From the NCBI GenBank assembly GCA_951799445.1, contig OX637287.1, positions 1,798,001 through 1,862,000 on the forward strand: a DNA stretch of 64,000 nt, read 5' to 3'. Position 1 is the first letter of the stretch, and each line of letters opens with the position of its first letter. This stretch comes from Pseudisothecium myosuroides (Eukaryota > Streptophyta > Bryopsida > Hypnales > Lembophyllaceae). The position numbers and the translations under genes are program-made. Shown piece after piece: positions 37,228 through 49,253 of the stretch. The notes under the pieces were generated by a model. That model was not told where the DNA came from and made no database searches. It was given only the letters and a program-made list of their open reading frames with translations.

Positions 37228-38835
37228 TCACGGCGACAGCGGCGTCGGTGGCGTCGGCGGGCTGCACCGTCCCGACATCGGGGGCGACTCATCCCGCACG
37301 GATCTGTGGCTGGGCGTGGAGTTTCCGCTCCCACACGAGGATCGGGAGCGCGCGGAGTGCGGCGTGGAGCCTCCCGTCGTCCCCCTGGACGGGTAATCCT
37401 TGCTGCTGCCTCCGCGGGTGTTGTTGTTCCATCGCGACGACCTGGACGTCCTGGCATTCGTGGAGCCATGGGAGAAGCTGGATCGGTCGTTGGCGGAGAC
37501 GAGTCCTGAATTGGTCCCTGGAGTGCGGGTGATGATCTGCCCCGCGGATGACGAGTACTGCGAGCGCGCGGGGGAGCCCGCCATGGACCTCGCGCCGGAC
37601 GCCGGGGACGCGCGGTGGGAAGACGCGCCGGTGCGCCGCTGCGGCGAGGTGGACTGGGAGGCAGGCTGGGTCGTGGGAAACGCTGGCGACTTGATGGCTG
37701 AGTGACGCGAGGGGTGCCGATCCGAGGACGCCACTGAAGGCGCTCGTGATGGAAATGCGGAGGAGACGACCGACCTCGCGCCGGAGGGAGGCGACGCCAA
37801 CTGCGACCCGTGAGATTCTGAGTGTTGCCGCGATCGGGACGACGCCACCGATTTCGCCGCCTGCTCCAGAACCGACTTCGGCGTTTGCTCGGAAGATCGC
37901 TTCTCTGACCTGCACAATACCCACATCGGGAACGCCCGAGTACGTGAGTCAGATTTGTGTGCTCCATAGTCGCGTCTCAGGAATCGACACCCCTGACAAT
38001 GTAGCATTATTTGCCGAGTCCAATCTGAATTCGGTTCTGAAGCCATCACTAATCGATAGGATACTCACTTTATGTGATTCAGTATTGAATTTGCAACTGT
38101 CACAATCACATTGACTTAATGAACAAGCATACAGGAAATCAATGTCAAATTTGGATGAGTTTGCGTACGGATTTCAGTTTTCATTTCGATATTGTTTCAG
38201 TACTACTATTGTTTCAACGTAGAATCGAGATTGAAATCTACATTGTGGAGGTCGATGTTGATGCAATGTTGATTCAAGAGTCTTGGAGTTATGTGTAGTA
38301 TATGCACCGATTTGTCAAAAATATTAGGTCATACACAAAATGCGCAGATGTCCAAGCTACCATACCGAGTTCCTCGTCGATGGCATCGAATTTCTCATGC
38401 TCATACAACCGTGAACATGCGCATGATTCGAAAATTCGAAATGTGTCGGGTCACTTACTTGTCAGCCTCCAGGTGTTCCGGGAGGGAGTCATAGCCGGGC
38501 GTGGTGTACGGGGTCTTGAGCGTCATGCGCTGCTCATATGGCTCGACGGCGAGGCCATAGCTGTTGCAGAGAGTCTGCGGCTTGGGCACGCGGTGGCGCT
38601 TGGGCATGGCGGCGATGAGATCGGCCACGCTCATGTACTGCGGCGGCACGGCGAGCTCCGTCGAGCGTTGCCGGAAGCGGAAGCTGCTGCGCGGCGCCAG
38701 ACTGTCGCTCTCCTTGGACGCCGTGATGCTGGACGCCGCTGGGCGCCAGGGAGGGCGCGTGGGCGTGTGCGCGAGCTCCATCATGCTGCAGTGGTTGGGA
38801 TTGTTGTAACTCATCTTCCATTCGCACGAGTCCAT
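37228..38835 (-). CDS. serine/arginine-rich disordered protein, unknown, two exons
   Basis: Exon 1 is 38835-38459 and exon 2 is 37909-37228. The donor is GTAAGT and the acceptor TTGTGCAG; the split AA+G codon gives Lys, total 352 aa. Exon 1 encodes a more conserved-looking N-terminus: MDSCEWKMSYNNPNHCSMM, TPTRPPWRP, AVPPQYMSVADLIAAMPKRHR, YGLAVEPYEQRMTLKTPYTT. Exon 2 is almost wholly low-complexity Ser/Arg/Pro/Thr (SVASSRSRQHSESHGSQ...), ending PPTPPTPLSP, so it is probably disordered and a phosphorylation target. Codons are GC-rich compared with the surroundings. There is no signal peptide, membrane segment or RNA-recognition motif, so I do not call it a splicing SR protein. I do not recognise the family. 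A competing plus-strand frame exists but lacks the splice coherence. Confidence 0.75.
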
Positions 38836-38845
38836 GTCGCATACC

Positions 38846-39010
38846 CAGCCTCAATTCTTCAATTCCCCAATTTCTCAATTTCTCAATTCCCCAATCCCTC
38901 AATGCCGCAATTCCCAAGTCCTCAATTCCGCAAATCCTCAATCCCTCATCCCTAAATGCCACAATTCCGCAAATCCCCAATGCCGCAATTCCTCAATTCG
39001 TCAAATCCCG
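38846..39010. repeat. CAATTCC-type minisatellite
   Basis: About 18 imperfect units of 8-9 bases (CTCAATTCC, CCAATTTCT, GCAATTCCC variants), beginning some ten bases upstream of the start codon of the serine-rich gene. It therefore probably lies in its 5' UTR or core promoter. Confidence 0.85.
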
Positions 39011-41074
39011 GCCTTTCGTAATTTCACAGCAATCAATCGCCATTCGTGAACGAACTTCGATTTGAAATAAGTTGCAGGTGCAAGAGACTTCGATTTCACA
39101 TTGGTTGCAGGTGCAACGGATTCTCGTTTCAGCCGAAGTCATGCAGGAGCCATGATCGCTCAACACCCGGCATTCCCCTGACGTCTGAAATGGAGCATGA
39201 CCGTCACATTGCACGAGAACAATGAGAGGCATCTGGATCCTTCCTTACAAGTGGAGTTTGGATTTCATGCCTTTGAAGACGCACGAAGCAGGCTTCGAGG
39301 TCACAAGACATGAAGAAGATGGAGGGCCGGGAAGAAGGGAAACGGGAGATTCATGAGGGTAGTGGAGAAAATGCGGCTTGGAGGTTAACCAACTGTCAAT
39401 CTTTAGGCGACGTAAATGGCATGGACAGCCGCAAACCTCAGTCTGTTACTGCAATTCGAGGTGTCTCTTCGATCGTCAGCGGCGTTCAAGTCGCAGGGAA
39501 CCACAAACTGGTTTTAGGAGTGAGAATAACAGAAATAACTCGGCCAATCTGAGAGGAATTGGAAGTGAGTTAAGGAAATGGAGGTTCCTCATTTTTTATA
39601 CCCTATGTGGAGGTCAAATTCAGACATAATTTAAGTATTTTTTGGAATGTCTAAATGTTTGGAATATTACAAGTAAGTGTCCGAAATGTTGAAGAATTTT
39701 TTTTATCTATATTGCCTGAATTTTTGAATATTTCTAAAAACCTACATCACCCCTTAAGCCCCACAAGACCAATTTCCCAAAACAAATCAAAACTAGAAGT
39801 TGCCGAACACAAAAAATTTGGATGCCAAAATGTCAGAACTTTAACACTAATAACTAGTTGTCAAACTCCTTTGCACGTGAAAAAGAAAGTATTTCGGACG
39901 CCAAAGCAAACCCTCACGTTTACATACGGCAAAGAATGAATTGGAACATACAATTGTAATGCAACAGTTGTGTATGCATTTATACACAACAATGTTTGTC
40001 AATCTCCATATAATATATGAAAATTCGTGGAAAAGAATTGCAAAAGATGTGTACCTTTTATGACTTGAACTACATTAGTGATGAGTTTTGGAAGGAAAAT
40101 AAACATGAAGATGGCGCAAATGAATAGGCGACTTTTGGAAGAAGGTCACTTTAAAGAAATATGGTGTATAATACAGAGTATTGCACATAACAATTTTTTA
40201 CTTTCAAGTATAATGGTCAACAATGTGCTTTTTCCAAGTCTTTTTTCTGCGATCCATCTCCTATTATAGATAGTGGCTTGAACTATCCCCATCTAAATGT
40301 CAATTAGTCACTAAAGAAGCATAATTGAACTTTTGTCAATTTTGAGCAAAAGGTTTTGTATACACCCATGTCAAATATTATTCATGTTAAGTATGTATTT
40401 TTACATAAAGAAGGTATATTTTTCAATGCTGATTGCTATATATGAATCATGAAAGCAATGTTTAACAAATCCAAAGGTCCATGAAGTAAAGCCTTTTTTG
40501 AAGTTGCTTGTGCTACAAACTTGTTTTTGTACATTTTCCATACATCAATGTCAACAACATTGTATGCATTGTTAAGAAATTCTAAATTCTTGCAATACCA
40601 TTGGTGAATTGTCCTAATATTTTGCACACCCATTGTCAATCACTAATTCTATAATTTGGTACAATTATTTTTTCCACTTTGCTTCATCTATCCTAAATGA
40701 TCCTACATTTGTTAAAGATTCTCTCCACATTCTTGCTCTGATAAAAACAACCCTAGAACTTAAAGGATTAACCCTCTAAAGATCAAGGATTTAAAAATGA
40801 CCATTCTGATAAATCAAATTATTGAGATTAAATTAATGCAAATCTAGAAAATATCAATATTACTAGATTTGTCATGCTCCTTAGTGATACTCACATTTTC
40901 AAGCTCTTCTAAAGTACTTATATATGTAATACTTCACTTTTAGTGACATCAAGTGTCACCATCTTCTAACACTACCTATGCCATGCACTTGCAATATTAG
41001 GTTTCAACTCAAGTCATGGGACCCCCATTTCTCATTGTATAAAAGAATAGACTAATATCGTCCTCACAAAGTCA
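39011..41074. other. intergenic, no gene recognised
   Basis: Upstream region of the serine-rich gene, then AT-rich sequence. A lone TTAACCCTCTAAAG end is at about 40768; no partner end was found. Confidence 0.4.
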
Positions 41075-41078
41075 TTGA

Positions 41079-42005
41079 CCCCTAAAGGACTGTTGTCCCT
41101 TCGGGGGACAAATGTGTTTTCGGGCAGGTACCTACGGGCTGAAATTTTCTTCTGATTTTTTGAAACTTTTTTTTGAGGTAGAAAAGCTTATTAGCTTTGT
41201 GGGAATAAAAAAAATTTCACAATCGGTGCCCGGGAAAAAAAGTTATGACCAAATAAGCTCAAAACAGGGGCCGGGGGGCAGCTCGGGCAGCAAAAACAAA
41301 ATGGAAAAAATTTGAATTTTTTTTAAAATATTTTTTTTCTCATAGATTATATTTTTTTCTATCTGAAAAGATTTGATTCATTTCATTTGGATTTAATATG
41401 AGAAAGTTATGGACGTTCTTGTTTTTCGAGCAGTTAGAGCATCTTCTTGAAAAAAATAACTTGTTGGATGCATTTCTGAATGCAATTTTTAAAATTTTTC
41501 ATTTTTTTTTTTTGCATGGTTTAGTTTACTTGCTAAAACAATCTCACCATTGGGATTAGTGCATTTTAATTCCATCTAAAATATATGAATATTTTAGATT
41601 TTCCTTCTATCTTGTACCTACTTCTACTTAACAATTTTTTTAGAATATTAATTAAGTTTTTTTGAATTTTTTTTTATCTAGACTCTCAACTCAATTCTCC
41701 ACTATAAAGATTTAAAGTTCAAAACTCTGTAGTGCAAAAATTTTAAGTTGAAAATGTTCAAAGTCAAAAAATTTGGTCCCGCAATGTGCTGAAAAATTTG
41801 TTTTTTTCACTTTAAACGCAGATATCTTGCAATCTATGCGGTCAAAAATTCCGAAATTTTTTCTACACACTTTCATACTAGTTAGGTGTAATATCCTACA
41901 GCTAGATGTGAAAAAAAAACATTTTCAATTTTTTTACTTTTTGCTATAGAAATGGCAGTTTTGAGTGTTTTTTGCAGAAAAAAGACCTTGGTCCCGCTTT
42001 AGGGG
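41079..42005 (+). mobile_element. long TTAA-flanked element, copy B2
   Basis: A 927-bp element with left flank TTGA (41075-41078, one change from TTAA) and right flank TTAA (42006-42009). Ends are CCCCTAAAGGACTGTTGTCC and, reverse-complemented, CCCCTAAAGCGGGACCAAGG. The subterminal hairpin GTCCC-TTCG-GGGGAC is intact. It is the same family as 59712-60629 (same strand) and 31068-31986 (inverted). Confidence 0.8.
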
Positions 42006-42189
42006 TTAACTGACAAGAAAGAGAATACCAACACAAAGCAAAATAATCAAGTTCTCCAAAATCCTCAATAAAAAGGTCTATGTACAATTATAAGGCCATG
42101 CTTGGGTAGCAGGAAAGATTTAGTCTTCCGACCATGTTCTGTACAAACACTGAAAAGATGTTCAATCTGCAATCAGGAGCTCTCGATGG

Positions 42190-42690
42190 GATTTTTTTTT
42201 CTTTCTTGAAACACATGGACTAATTCCATTGATAGAGGAAAAAGTACATTGAACCAAAAGACCACGTCCTCGACGGAAATTTTTACATTTTCTAAAACAA
42301 TTTCAAAGTGCCAGGCTAAAAACCAACCTACAGGGCGAGAGACAAAGGGGACAGAGTCAAATCCTAATAGCAGGCAAAGCCTGCTATTAGACGCTCGAAG
42401 TCCTAATGAAAAACCAATGCCATATCAATTAAACCCCCCCATCTTGGGTTGAGTTAGCTTCCAGCTCATCAAAAGATGGGATCTCTTGCCAAAAAGTCAG
42501 ATTGGAGCTAAATGTTGTCAAACCGTTGTAAGAAGGTATCCTCCTAGTCAGGATAGAGGCTACATAGCTGTGTAGTTTTAAACTAGGCCACCTTAACATG
42601 GTCAACAACGGCTTCCTGTAATACCTATTCAAGTTTTTGGAGCGGCCACCAATCATTGTTGAAGCAGATGGCGTTGTGATTGTCACAGCA
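42190..42690 (-). mobile_element. LINE 3' end (minus strand)
   Basis: Read on the minus strand: an open frame ends at 42429 (...FWQEIPSFDELEANSTQDGG). An untranslated region follows with a perfect 12-bp stem-loop (42364-42390, GCAGGC AAA GCCTGC core), then TTTTTCCTCTATCAATGGAATTAG-like sequence and a poly-A tail (T run at 42192-42200). This closely resembles plant L1 3' ends. It may belong to the same family as the ORF2 fragment at 51650-52243, also minus. No target duplication was found. Confidence 0.6.
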
Positions 42691-43881
42691 CAGAGTAAGT
42701 GAATTCCCTGTTATACTCCCCAAAACCACTCTAAAGTATAACAAAATGACTCTAAAGATCGAACCCACGAGATTCTGTGAAGTGTCTAGCACTATTCCCA
42801 ACTTAAGCTCAGCTAGTATCCAATTTCTACTTTCCGGTCCTAGATCTAAAACCGGAAACAACAACACACCAAAAACAACGACCAGACCTCTCTCTATTTC
42901 TTCCGGCCTGTCAAGCTATTATGTCCTGTAAAACTTCCACAACCCAGGATCCTTCAACTTCAGATCCTGGAACTCCTCTGGACCGATCCGATCCGGTCCT
43001 CTCACACGTACTCTCACTCCACTCTGGTTTAGTTTTGTCTCTGTTTCACCATCAGAGGGTTCGCCGCTTGCTTTTGAGAGTGGCAGGCCCGCCACTCCTT
43101 GCGTGACTTATAGTGGCTGAAGACCCACTTCTCTAATCCACTACTTCCTACACTAGCGCGGATCCGGTTTGATCTCTCACAGCCACCCGGACAGCGATCC
43201 GGTTTGCAGGTCACACAAAGACCCCCCGTACGATCCTCTCATACTACAACGACCTTGATGCCAAGTTTCCTCCGTGCAAAGTCAGGTGGTTACAAGTGAA
43301 TCCGTCCGTTCCAACATCAACTAAAGTCCTTCCGTTTACCAACTAGGGCAGCGAGACCTCACGGGAGATCGGACACTCAACCGGATTTCCTATCCAAGAG
43401 CTCTAGCGCGACTAAAGATTCCTTCCCTATCCGCCTAGCCTAACAACGGTTTTCTCGCCCGGAACCGTGAACTGTAGAGGTGCTGAGGAACTGAAACCCA
43501 CTCCCAACACTTAGAATACCCACTCACATGCACATAAGAGCAAAACAAACACACTAAGGGGAGAAATCTCTCTAGAATCTGCACACATTTTCCTAACTCC
43601 TCACCAAAACAGCCCTGCCACGCGCAGGAGAGACGTACAACAAGAAGTCAATAGAAAATACACAAAAACTCAAGGGAAAAGACTCCCAGTCTCCTTCGCA
43701 GAGACTGACTAATATACACTTTAAAACTCAAAAGTCAACAAAAAGGGGCCCGGAAAGTCCGCGCGGAACTTTCGGTCCCTGCCGAGCCGACCAGACCGGA
43801 AAACATCCGATCCAGACCAGACACACCGGATCAAATCCGGTCCGGTCCTAACTAACAAATATTTACAAAACTAAATCCTAT
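42691..43881. other. 3' flank of split gag-like ORF
   Basis: Sequence rich in CCGGATC/GATCCGG motifs, no clear ORF. A near-palindrome GGAAAGTCCGCGCGGAACTTTC is at about 43755. It may be the 3' non-coding part of the element that carries the gag-like ORF. Confidence 0.35.
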
Positions 43882-44401
43882 CTATCCTAACACAACCGGA
43901 TCTACTCCTTGATCCGTTCCTTCGTCCATAACTTGGTCTTTGCCTTGGTCCACGCTCTGATCTTGATCCGCACCCTGATCTGGGGTTAGATCCATACTTT
44001 GATCCTGCCCCGGGTTCAGTGTAGGACTTCTAGGCGGTTCCGCTCCAAGCTGTTCGAAGACGTTCGTCAGGTTCCGGTTCCGCTCCCCGGTTTCACGTTC
44101 TGGGAGATCCGGTGACGAATCCAAGTTGATGGTGTGCGCGAGCTTCCTCCCACTCTTCTTTGACTGGGGAGTCCCCTCCTTTCCTTCCATCTGAATGCCC
44201 ACGTTCGGAAAAGACCCGGGCATTGAAAGGTCGGACAGATGGAACGACCGTGACAACGTCACTCCGTTCAGCTTTTGGCTGCTCTCCTCCATCCAGTTTG
44301 CAGCTTCTCGCGCTTCCATCATCACCAATTCCACTTTCTCGGAGTAGTCCGTCAAGATCCGGACCAACCTGGTTCCGGATATCTTCTTGTCCTTGAGGAC
44401 T
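43882..44401 (-). pseudogene. gag-like ORF, C-terminal part (split by LTR-like insert)
   Basis: Continues the frame of the ORF that begins at 50497. After removal of the insert 44402-49248 and one copy of its duplication GGACT, the combined ORF is 1764 nt, exactly 588 codons including the stop. This part encodes LKDKKISGTRLVRILTDYSEKVELVMMEAREAANWMEESSQK, a helical segment, and then a hydrophilic tail with degenerate DQG(A/V/T)DQ repeats before the stop at 43882. Function is described under the N-terminal part. Confidence 0.75.
44397..44401. repeat. 5-bp target duplication of LTR-like element 1 (left)
   Basis: GGACT, identical to 49249-49253 on the other side of the insert. Confidence 0.85.
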
Positions 44402-45690
44402 TGGGAGCTCCCAATTTGTCACTTGGGACTCGTAGAATTATTTTTTTGGAAATTTGCAATTTAAAGTTGATAAAAGTATAGAAAAATCCATAAAAAGAGT
44501 GTAGAACCGAAATAGGGTTGTGTCATACCCATTATAGTATTTGGTCTAGATTTGTGTTGTCTACTTAGAATCCCCCAAACCTTGCCTAAAAATAGTATAG
44601 AAATAACGAAAAGGTTAGATTTGAAGGATTTGAGTCACACAGCCCCAAAAGGGCTAAATCCCACTATAAATGTGGCAATTCATGGCTAGGTCGGTCCGAG
44701 GGATCCACAGCGAGGCCACTAGGTCGGGTCCTAGAATTAGATTTAGAATTCCCCATTAGATCGACGAATTCCCAAAATCCCGATTGTTAGCATGCAGGAG
44801 CCACTCACGCAAGACCGGGCCCGTGGAGGAATCTACAGCCTAAGGATGGTGTTCTAGGGTGAATCCCATGCCAGGAGTCCAACGGCGAAATCGGTTCGCC
44901 AAGATCCCTCCACCTGCAGAAGATTCCCGCACCGTCGCTGATTCAAGGAGATGGCCAGTTTAAATCTCCATTGACCAATCGTGCCAGGTACGGAAACACA
45001 CCCGCACGTCTTTCATGCGACTCCCTGAGAGGTCACGTGGAAAATCCCGGCATCTTCCGACTTGCAGAAGAACCTTTTTCCGGGTGGTCAACCCTCCTAA
45101 TCTCCAACGGGAATTTCATGGAAATTACCCAGGTTACAATAAAATCTCACTAAAAATTAGACTAGCTTGTTTTATGTTAATAATGCGCTCCGTGAAGTTT
45201 CACGACATTCCGATAGCAGCAAGTACCCGAACCGGCGAGATTCCTCGGGAATTAACCACGTGGCGGGGTCCCCGCCGCGTTGACCGGCATTCCGGGACCA
45301 TACGATGGTGAAACAAAGTCAACCAAAAGTCCTTCCCGACTCTCTCGCACCTACTGGAGACCCTAGGCTATTCACATTTCTCAAAATAGGAGACCCCCAA
45401 GATCTAGGATTTTACCACGATTTGGTTTTTAAACTAAATTAGCCTACGATGGGTTTTTGGCCTCGGTACGGAAGATAGGGGAATCCAAGACTAAACACGG
45501 CGTTCTGGATCCAACAGCGCAATCCGTTCGGCAATTGGAGCTAATCTCCAAAAGTTAAGATGTTGGTCCAGCATAGATGGTAGAAGTAGAAATTTAGGAT
45601 GTAGGATGAAAATCTTTGAGGATGAGGATGAAAATCCCCGTTGATAAGGTTACCTTAGAACTCTAGAGGGAGGGGTGAGCTCTTGGAAAC

Positions 45691-45700
45691 CTATATAAGG
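45691..45700 (+). promoter_or_regulatory. TATA box in LTR-like element 1
   Basis: CTATATAAGG, conserved at 53532 in copy 2, with a pyrimidine-rich CTCTCTCTAGAACA about 25-30 bases downstream that could be the start site. It sets the element's transcription direction as plus. Confidence 0.7.
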
Positions 45701-46159
45701 GCCCCATTTCTCTCTCTAGAACACCCCCAATTCTTGTTTTGGATCCGTGGGTCCAAGTTATTTTGGATATTTTGGCGTTTGAAGCCAAAAACCTCTACGG
45801 TGTTTTCGGAGCACTTTTGGCTCCATTGTTGCTTATTTTCAAGCTTTGAAGGTCCTTGGGGGTCCTTCTACCTTGCTTTGTGTACTCTTTTGTGAAGTTG
45901 TTGGCATCTTGTTGTAAGTGGAGAGCCTCTCTCTCCCTCTTGTATGTGTTGCGGTCTAACTTGTGAAGTTTGAGTTTCTTTTTTGTATCTTGCACTAATC
46001 CTAAAGTTACCCCCCATCGTACCTTGGCGATGCCGCTTTGGGGGGCCTTTAGCGTGTGAGCTTTGTGTTGCCACGTGGTCTAACTTGTGTATTTTTTTTT
46101 CCTTTGTGTTTTTCTTACATCTTCTTCTAACCTTCTCTTTGTTGAGTGGACCCCCCTCC

Positions 46160-46700
46160 GGGACGGCGAAGCTTTGAACCTCCTTTGTGCATGTTTCCTA
46201 AAGTTATTCCAGACCCTCTTCTAATCTTCTCCTTGTTGAGTGGACCCCCCTCCAGGACGGCGAAGCTTTGAACCTATGTGTGTTTTTTTTCTTTAAAAGT
46301 TTAGTTGTTTTCCCTCTTCTAAAGTATCTCTCATTGTGTGGACCCCCCTTGGAAACGGCGAAGCTTTGAACTAGTGACAAGTTGAAGTCCTAAAACATGT
46401 GTTAAAAGTGTAGACGGCGAAGCCTTGAACCCCCGAAGTGTCAAAGAAGTCCTAAAGTTGGTGTTAAAACCAACTTAACGGCGAAGCTTTGCACTCCCCC
46501 CGTGTTTAGTTCCAAAGTCTAGTTTCCAAGATCTTTGTGGAAACCTCCAGAGTTTAGCTTCCAAGATATTAGAGTCTAGCATGAAGTAGGAAGTGGTGGG
46601 CCAAATTTAGTTATCTAGCCCTGGTATACGGGGTTCGCTAAGCCGAGTGTCTTGCTTTACAACTTCGGGCCTAACCCCCGGACGGCGAAGCCTTGACTCT
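46160..46700 (+). repeat. repeated ACGGCGAAGCTTTG motif in leader, copy 1
   Basis: At least six near-identical 15-17-base motifs spaced about 60-200 bases apart, several preceded by GTGGACCCCCC. The same array is in copy 2 at about 54010-54340. Confidence 0.8.
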
Positions 46701-46779
46701 AACACTAATTTTTCCAAAACTCCAATTTTTTTATTGGTTAAGTGGGTTCCCCTGAGGGAACCTGTTGAAGTGATTAAAA

Positions 46780-47200
46780 ATTTTGTGGCGCCAGCGGACC
46801 AGCCAGCCCAGCAGAATCGGGAGCCCAACGGCAGTAACGGAGCCCAACGGCAGTAACGGAGCCCAACCACGGCCGGTACAGGGCCGGTAACCGAGGCCGG
46901 TACACTGCCTGTCCAGCGCCCCACCTTGGCCGGTTTTGCGATTTGGGTAGACTAACCATGACTCACATACATCATGGCTGATTTCAGACCACAAACGGGA
47001 TGATGCCCTGAGGGGCCCCAACTTTGGTTTTTGTTTGAAAAAACTCTCTACTAATCAGGACCTAGTTTAGAAAATTAGTTATAGATCTAGTTAGGAAGTC
47101 AGTGATAGATCCAGTTTAGGAAATTAGTGATAACTCTAGTTTAGGAAACCAGCGATAGATCTAGTTTAGGAAATCAGAGATAGAGCTAGTTTAGAAAACC
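46780..47200 (+). repeat. copy-specific tandem repeats (element 1)
   Basis: Three GGAGCCCAACGGCAGTAAC-like units near 46820-46865 and about six ~30-bp units of CTAGTTTAGGAAATCAGTGA type at 47050-47200. Copy 2 carries different tandem repeats at this position. Confidence 0.7.
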
Positions 47201-47773
47201 AGTTAAACCCAGTGGGGATCCAAGGCCAAAAATTCCAAAACTTCCAAATTGTGACTAAAAACAAAACAAAGGGAAGGGAAGGAAGAGAGTCAACACCTCA
47301 CATCACTCCTACACACATAATTGCACCCTCCACGTCACACCTGCACGCACACTTGAAACCTCCATTCTAACCAACCAAATACACACATGAGCAATGGAGG
47401 GAGATTAGGAAGAAGGAGATGAAGTAGAGAACAAAAAGGAGAGAGACGATAAATAGTAACCTAGGTCTAAGCCTAGGTAGACTTAGGGAGGGAAATCTTG
47501 AGAATTTGTGGTGACCGTTGGGAGGAGGATTAGGATGACACAAAGGCAAATTGTGTAAGAGGGTAGGAAGAACATTTAAACCCTTCTCGTAGTTTGAAAC
47601 CATGGTGTAAGACTCATAAAAGCTTAGGTGGAATAGTGCTAGTGTAGAAGAGAGGGAAAGAAAGAAAAGAAAAGGAGGAAGGGAAAGAGGGAGTTTAGAT
47701 CATCAAAAATTGTAATATTTTCTTAATAAGCGGTGAGCTTGGGAAAAAATTCAAAACAAAGCCAAAGACTACC

Positions 47774-47836
47774 ATGGAGCGTGAGGATGTACACGTGGAA
47801 GGGGACGAAGTCATTTCCGAGACCGGTAGTGAAGAG
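47774..47836 (+). CDS. short conserved first exon inside LTR-like element 1
   Basis: An ATG in ACCATGG context opens 21 codons (MEREDVHVEGDEVISETGSEE) ending exactly at a GAG/GTGAGT splice donor. Copy 2 has the same exon with the same length and donor (55592-55654) and seven base differences, none disrupting the frame. It may be the N-terminus of a protein whose remaining exons lay in the lost internal region. Confidence 0.5.
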
Positions 47837-47879
47837 GTGAGTTTCTGATTTAATCTTTGATGTTTCTCCCTAATTAGCA

Positions 47880-48850
47880 TTTATTTTCCTAATCAGCCCT
47901 TAGAGCGTTATTAGCATCCGAGATTAGTGTAGATTAGAAGTTTAGATTCAAAAGTTGATAGATTAGGAATAGAGGTTTCCAAAAACAGCTTATAATTAAA
48001 ATCTGACCGTAAACTGACCGCGTTAGGCTAAGTTAAGCGATAGGGGGTAGGACGGAGGAATTTTAATTAAATTTGATCCACAAGGAACAATGGACGGAGA
48101 TTAGGATTAGATTAGAAGGAGAATTTAGGATAAAAATTAAAGATCAATTAACTGTTAAAAACCTAGAATTAAATTAAGATTTCAATTAGGGAAGTTAAAA
48201 TTCAAAAGTCGAAAGTTGGAGTTAACTTTGGGAAGTAAAAAGTAGAGTAGGAAATAGAAGTCAAAACCCTAGAAATAAAAGTTGGAATTAAATTTAGGAG
48301 GGTAACATGTAGAGTTAATCCAGGATTAAAACGATAGGATTAAATTGGGAAGTAGAAGTCAAAAGTCAAAAGTCAAAGGTTTAGATTAAATTTAAAGGTT
48401 AAATTTTAGAGTCAATTGGGGAGTAAAAGGTTAGAGTCAAAAGCTAAAAGTAGAAGTTAAAACTTAGGGGTACTAGAAGTAAAATTTTAGAGTTAGTTGG
48501 AAGTAGAAAAATTTAGAGTCAAAGTGAAAACGTAGAGTCAAACCTAGAGGTCGAAATTGGGAATTAAGTTTAGAAGTAAAAATTTAGAGTTAAAAGTAAA
48601 AAACGTAGAGTTAAATTTAGAAGGGGTAAATTTAGGATAGAATAGAGGAGTAAAAACTTAGAGTTAAAAGTTAAACCTAGAGTTAAACTCCGAGGATAAA
48701 TTTCAGAGTTAAATTAGGAGTAAAAACCTAGAGTCAAAAGTCAAAACATAGAATAGAAGTCGGTAGTTAATACTTAAAGCCAAGTTAAAAGAGTAAAAGT
48801 CTAAAGTTTCAATTAGAGGTTGAGAATTAGAGTAAGAGTTGGACTTTAGA
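47880..48850 (+). repeat. degenerate TTAGAGTTAAAAGT repeat field (element 1)
   Basis: Nearly 1 kb built of imperfect ~7-15-base units (TTAGAGTTAAA, AGTCAAAAG, GTAGAAGT). It is purine-rich on the plus strand and C-poor. A matching field occupies 55930-56770 in copy 2. Confidence 0.75.
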
Positions 48851-49248
48851 ATTAGTCTTTAGAAGTAGAACTTCTAGGTGGAGTCTTAAAAACCCACGAT
48901 AGTCTTAGAGGTTCATGGAAGGAACATAGGGGTTCCCCTTTTTACATAGTTGGGGACGTTAGAAATGACGCCAACTACCCAGTCTACCCTCCACATAGGA
49001 TAAATAGTTAGGGAGTTAGAATTTCACCATCACTCTGAACATCGCAGTTAACTTGTGAGTTATTACATGCATTCTAATTATTCGCTGCCATCCATGAAAT
49101 TTAGGAAACGTTAGCAAAAAAGATCCATTGCTTGGAAGGCACAGTGGACCGCGCTCACAACACCCCCATATATTAAAAAAGTGAATAAAGGTATAGAACC
49201 TGGTCGGTGTTCGCTCTATTACCAAGGGTGGGTAATCTAGCGCCCACA

Positions 49249-49253
49249 GGACT
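49249..49253. repeat. 5-bp target duplication of LTR-like element 1 (right)
   Basis: GGACT, partner of 44397-44401. Confidence 0.85.

Larger units (their letters stand above)
44402..49248 (+). mobile_element. giant solo-LTR-like element, copy 1 (4847 bp, TG...CA)
   Basis: Begins TGGGAGCTCCCAATTTGTCA and ends TAATCTAGCGCCCACA, with 5-bp target duplications GGACT. It is closely related along most of its length to 52244-57187. It has a plus-strand TATA box at 45691, then a leader with at least six copies of ACGGCGAAGC(T/C)TTGA (46160-46700), a variable tandem-repeat module (46780-47200), a conserved short coding exon (47774-47836) and about 1 kb of degenerate TTAGAGTTAAAAGT-like repeats (47880-48850). 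No reverse transcriptase, integrase or own terminal direct repeats were seen. I read it as a solo LTR left by recombination of a very large retroelement; a non-autonomous element without LTRs is the alternative. Confidence 0.8.

Noticed and set aside
37132..38114. Plus-strand open frames opposite the serine-rich gene
   Set aside because: They are GC-rich shadows; the minus strand alone gives phase-consistent exons with GTAAGT and TTGTGCAG.
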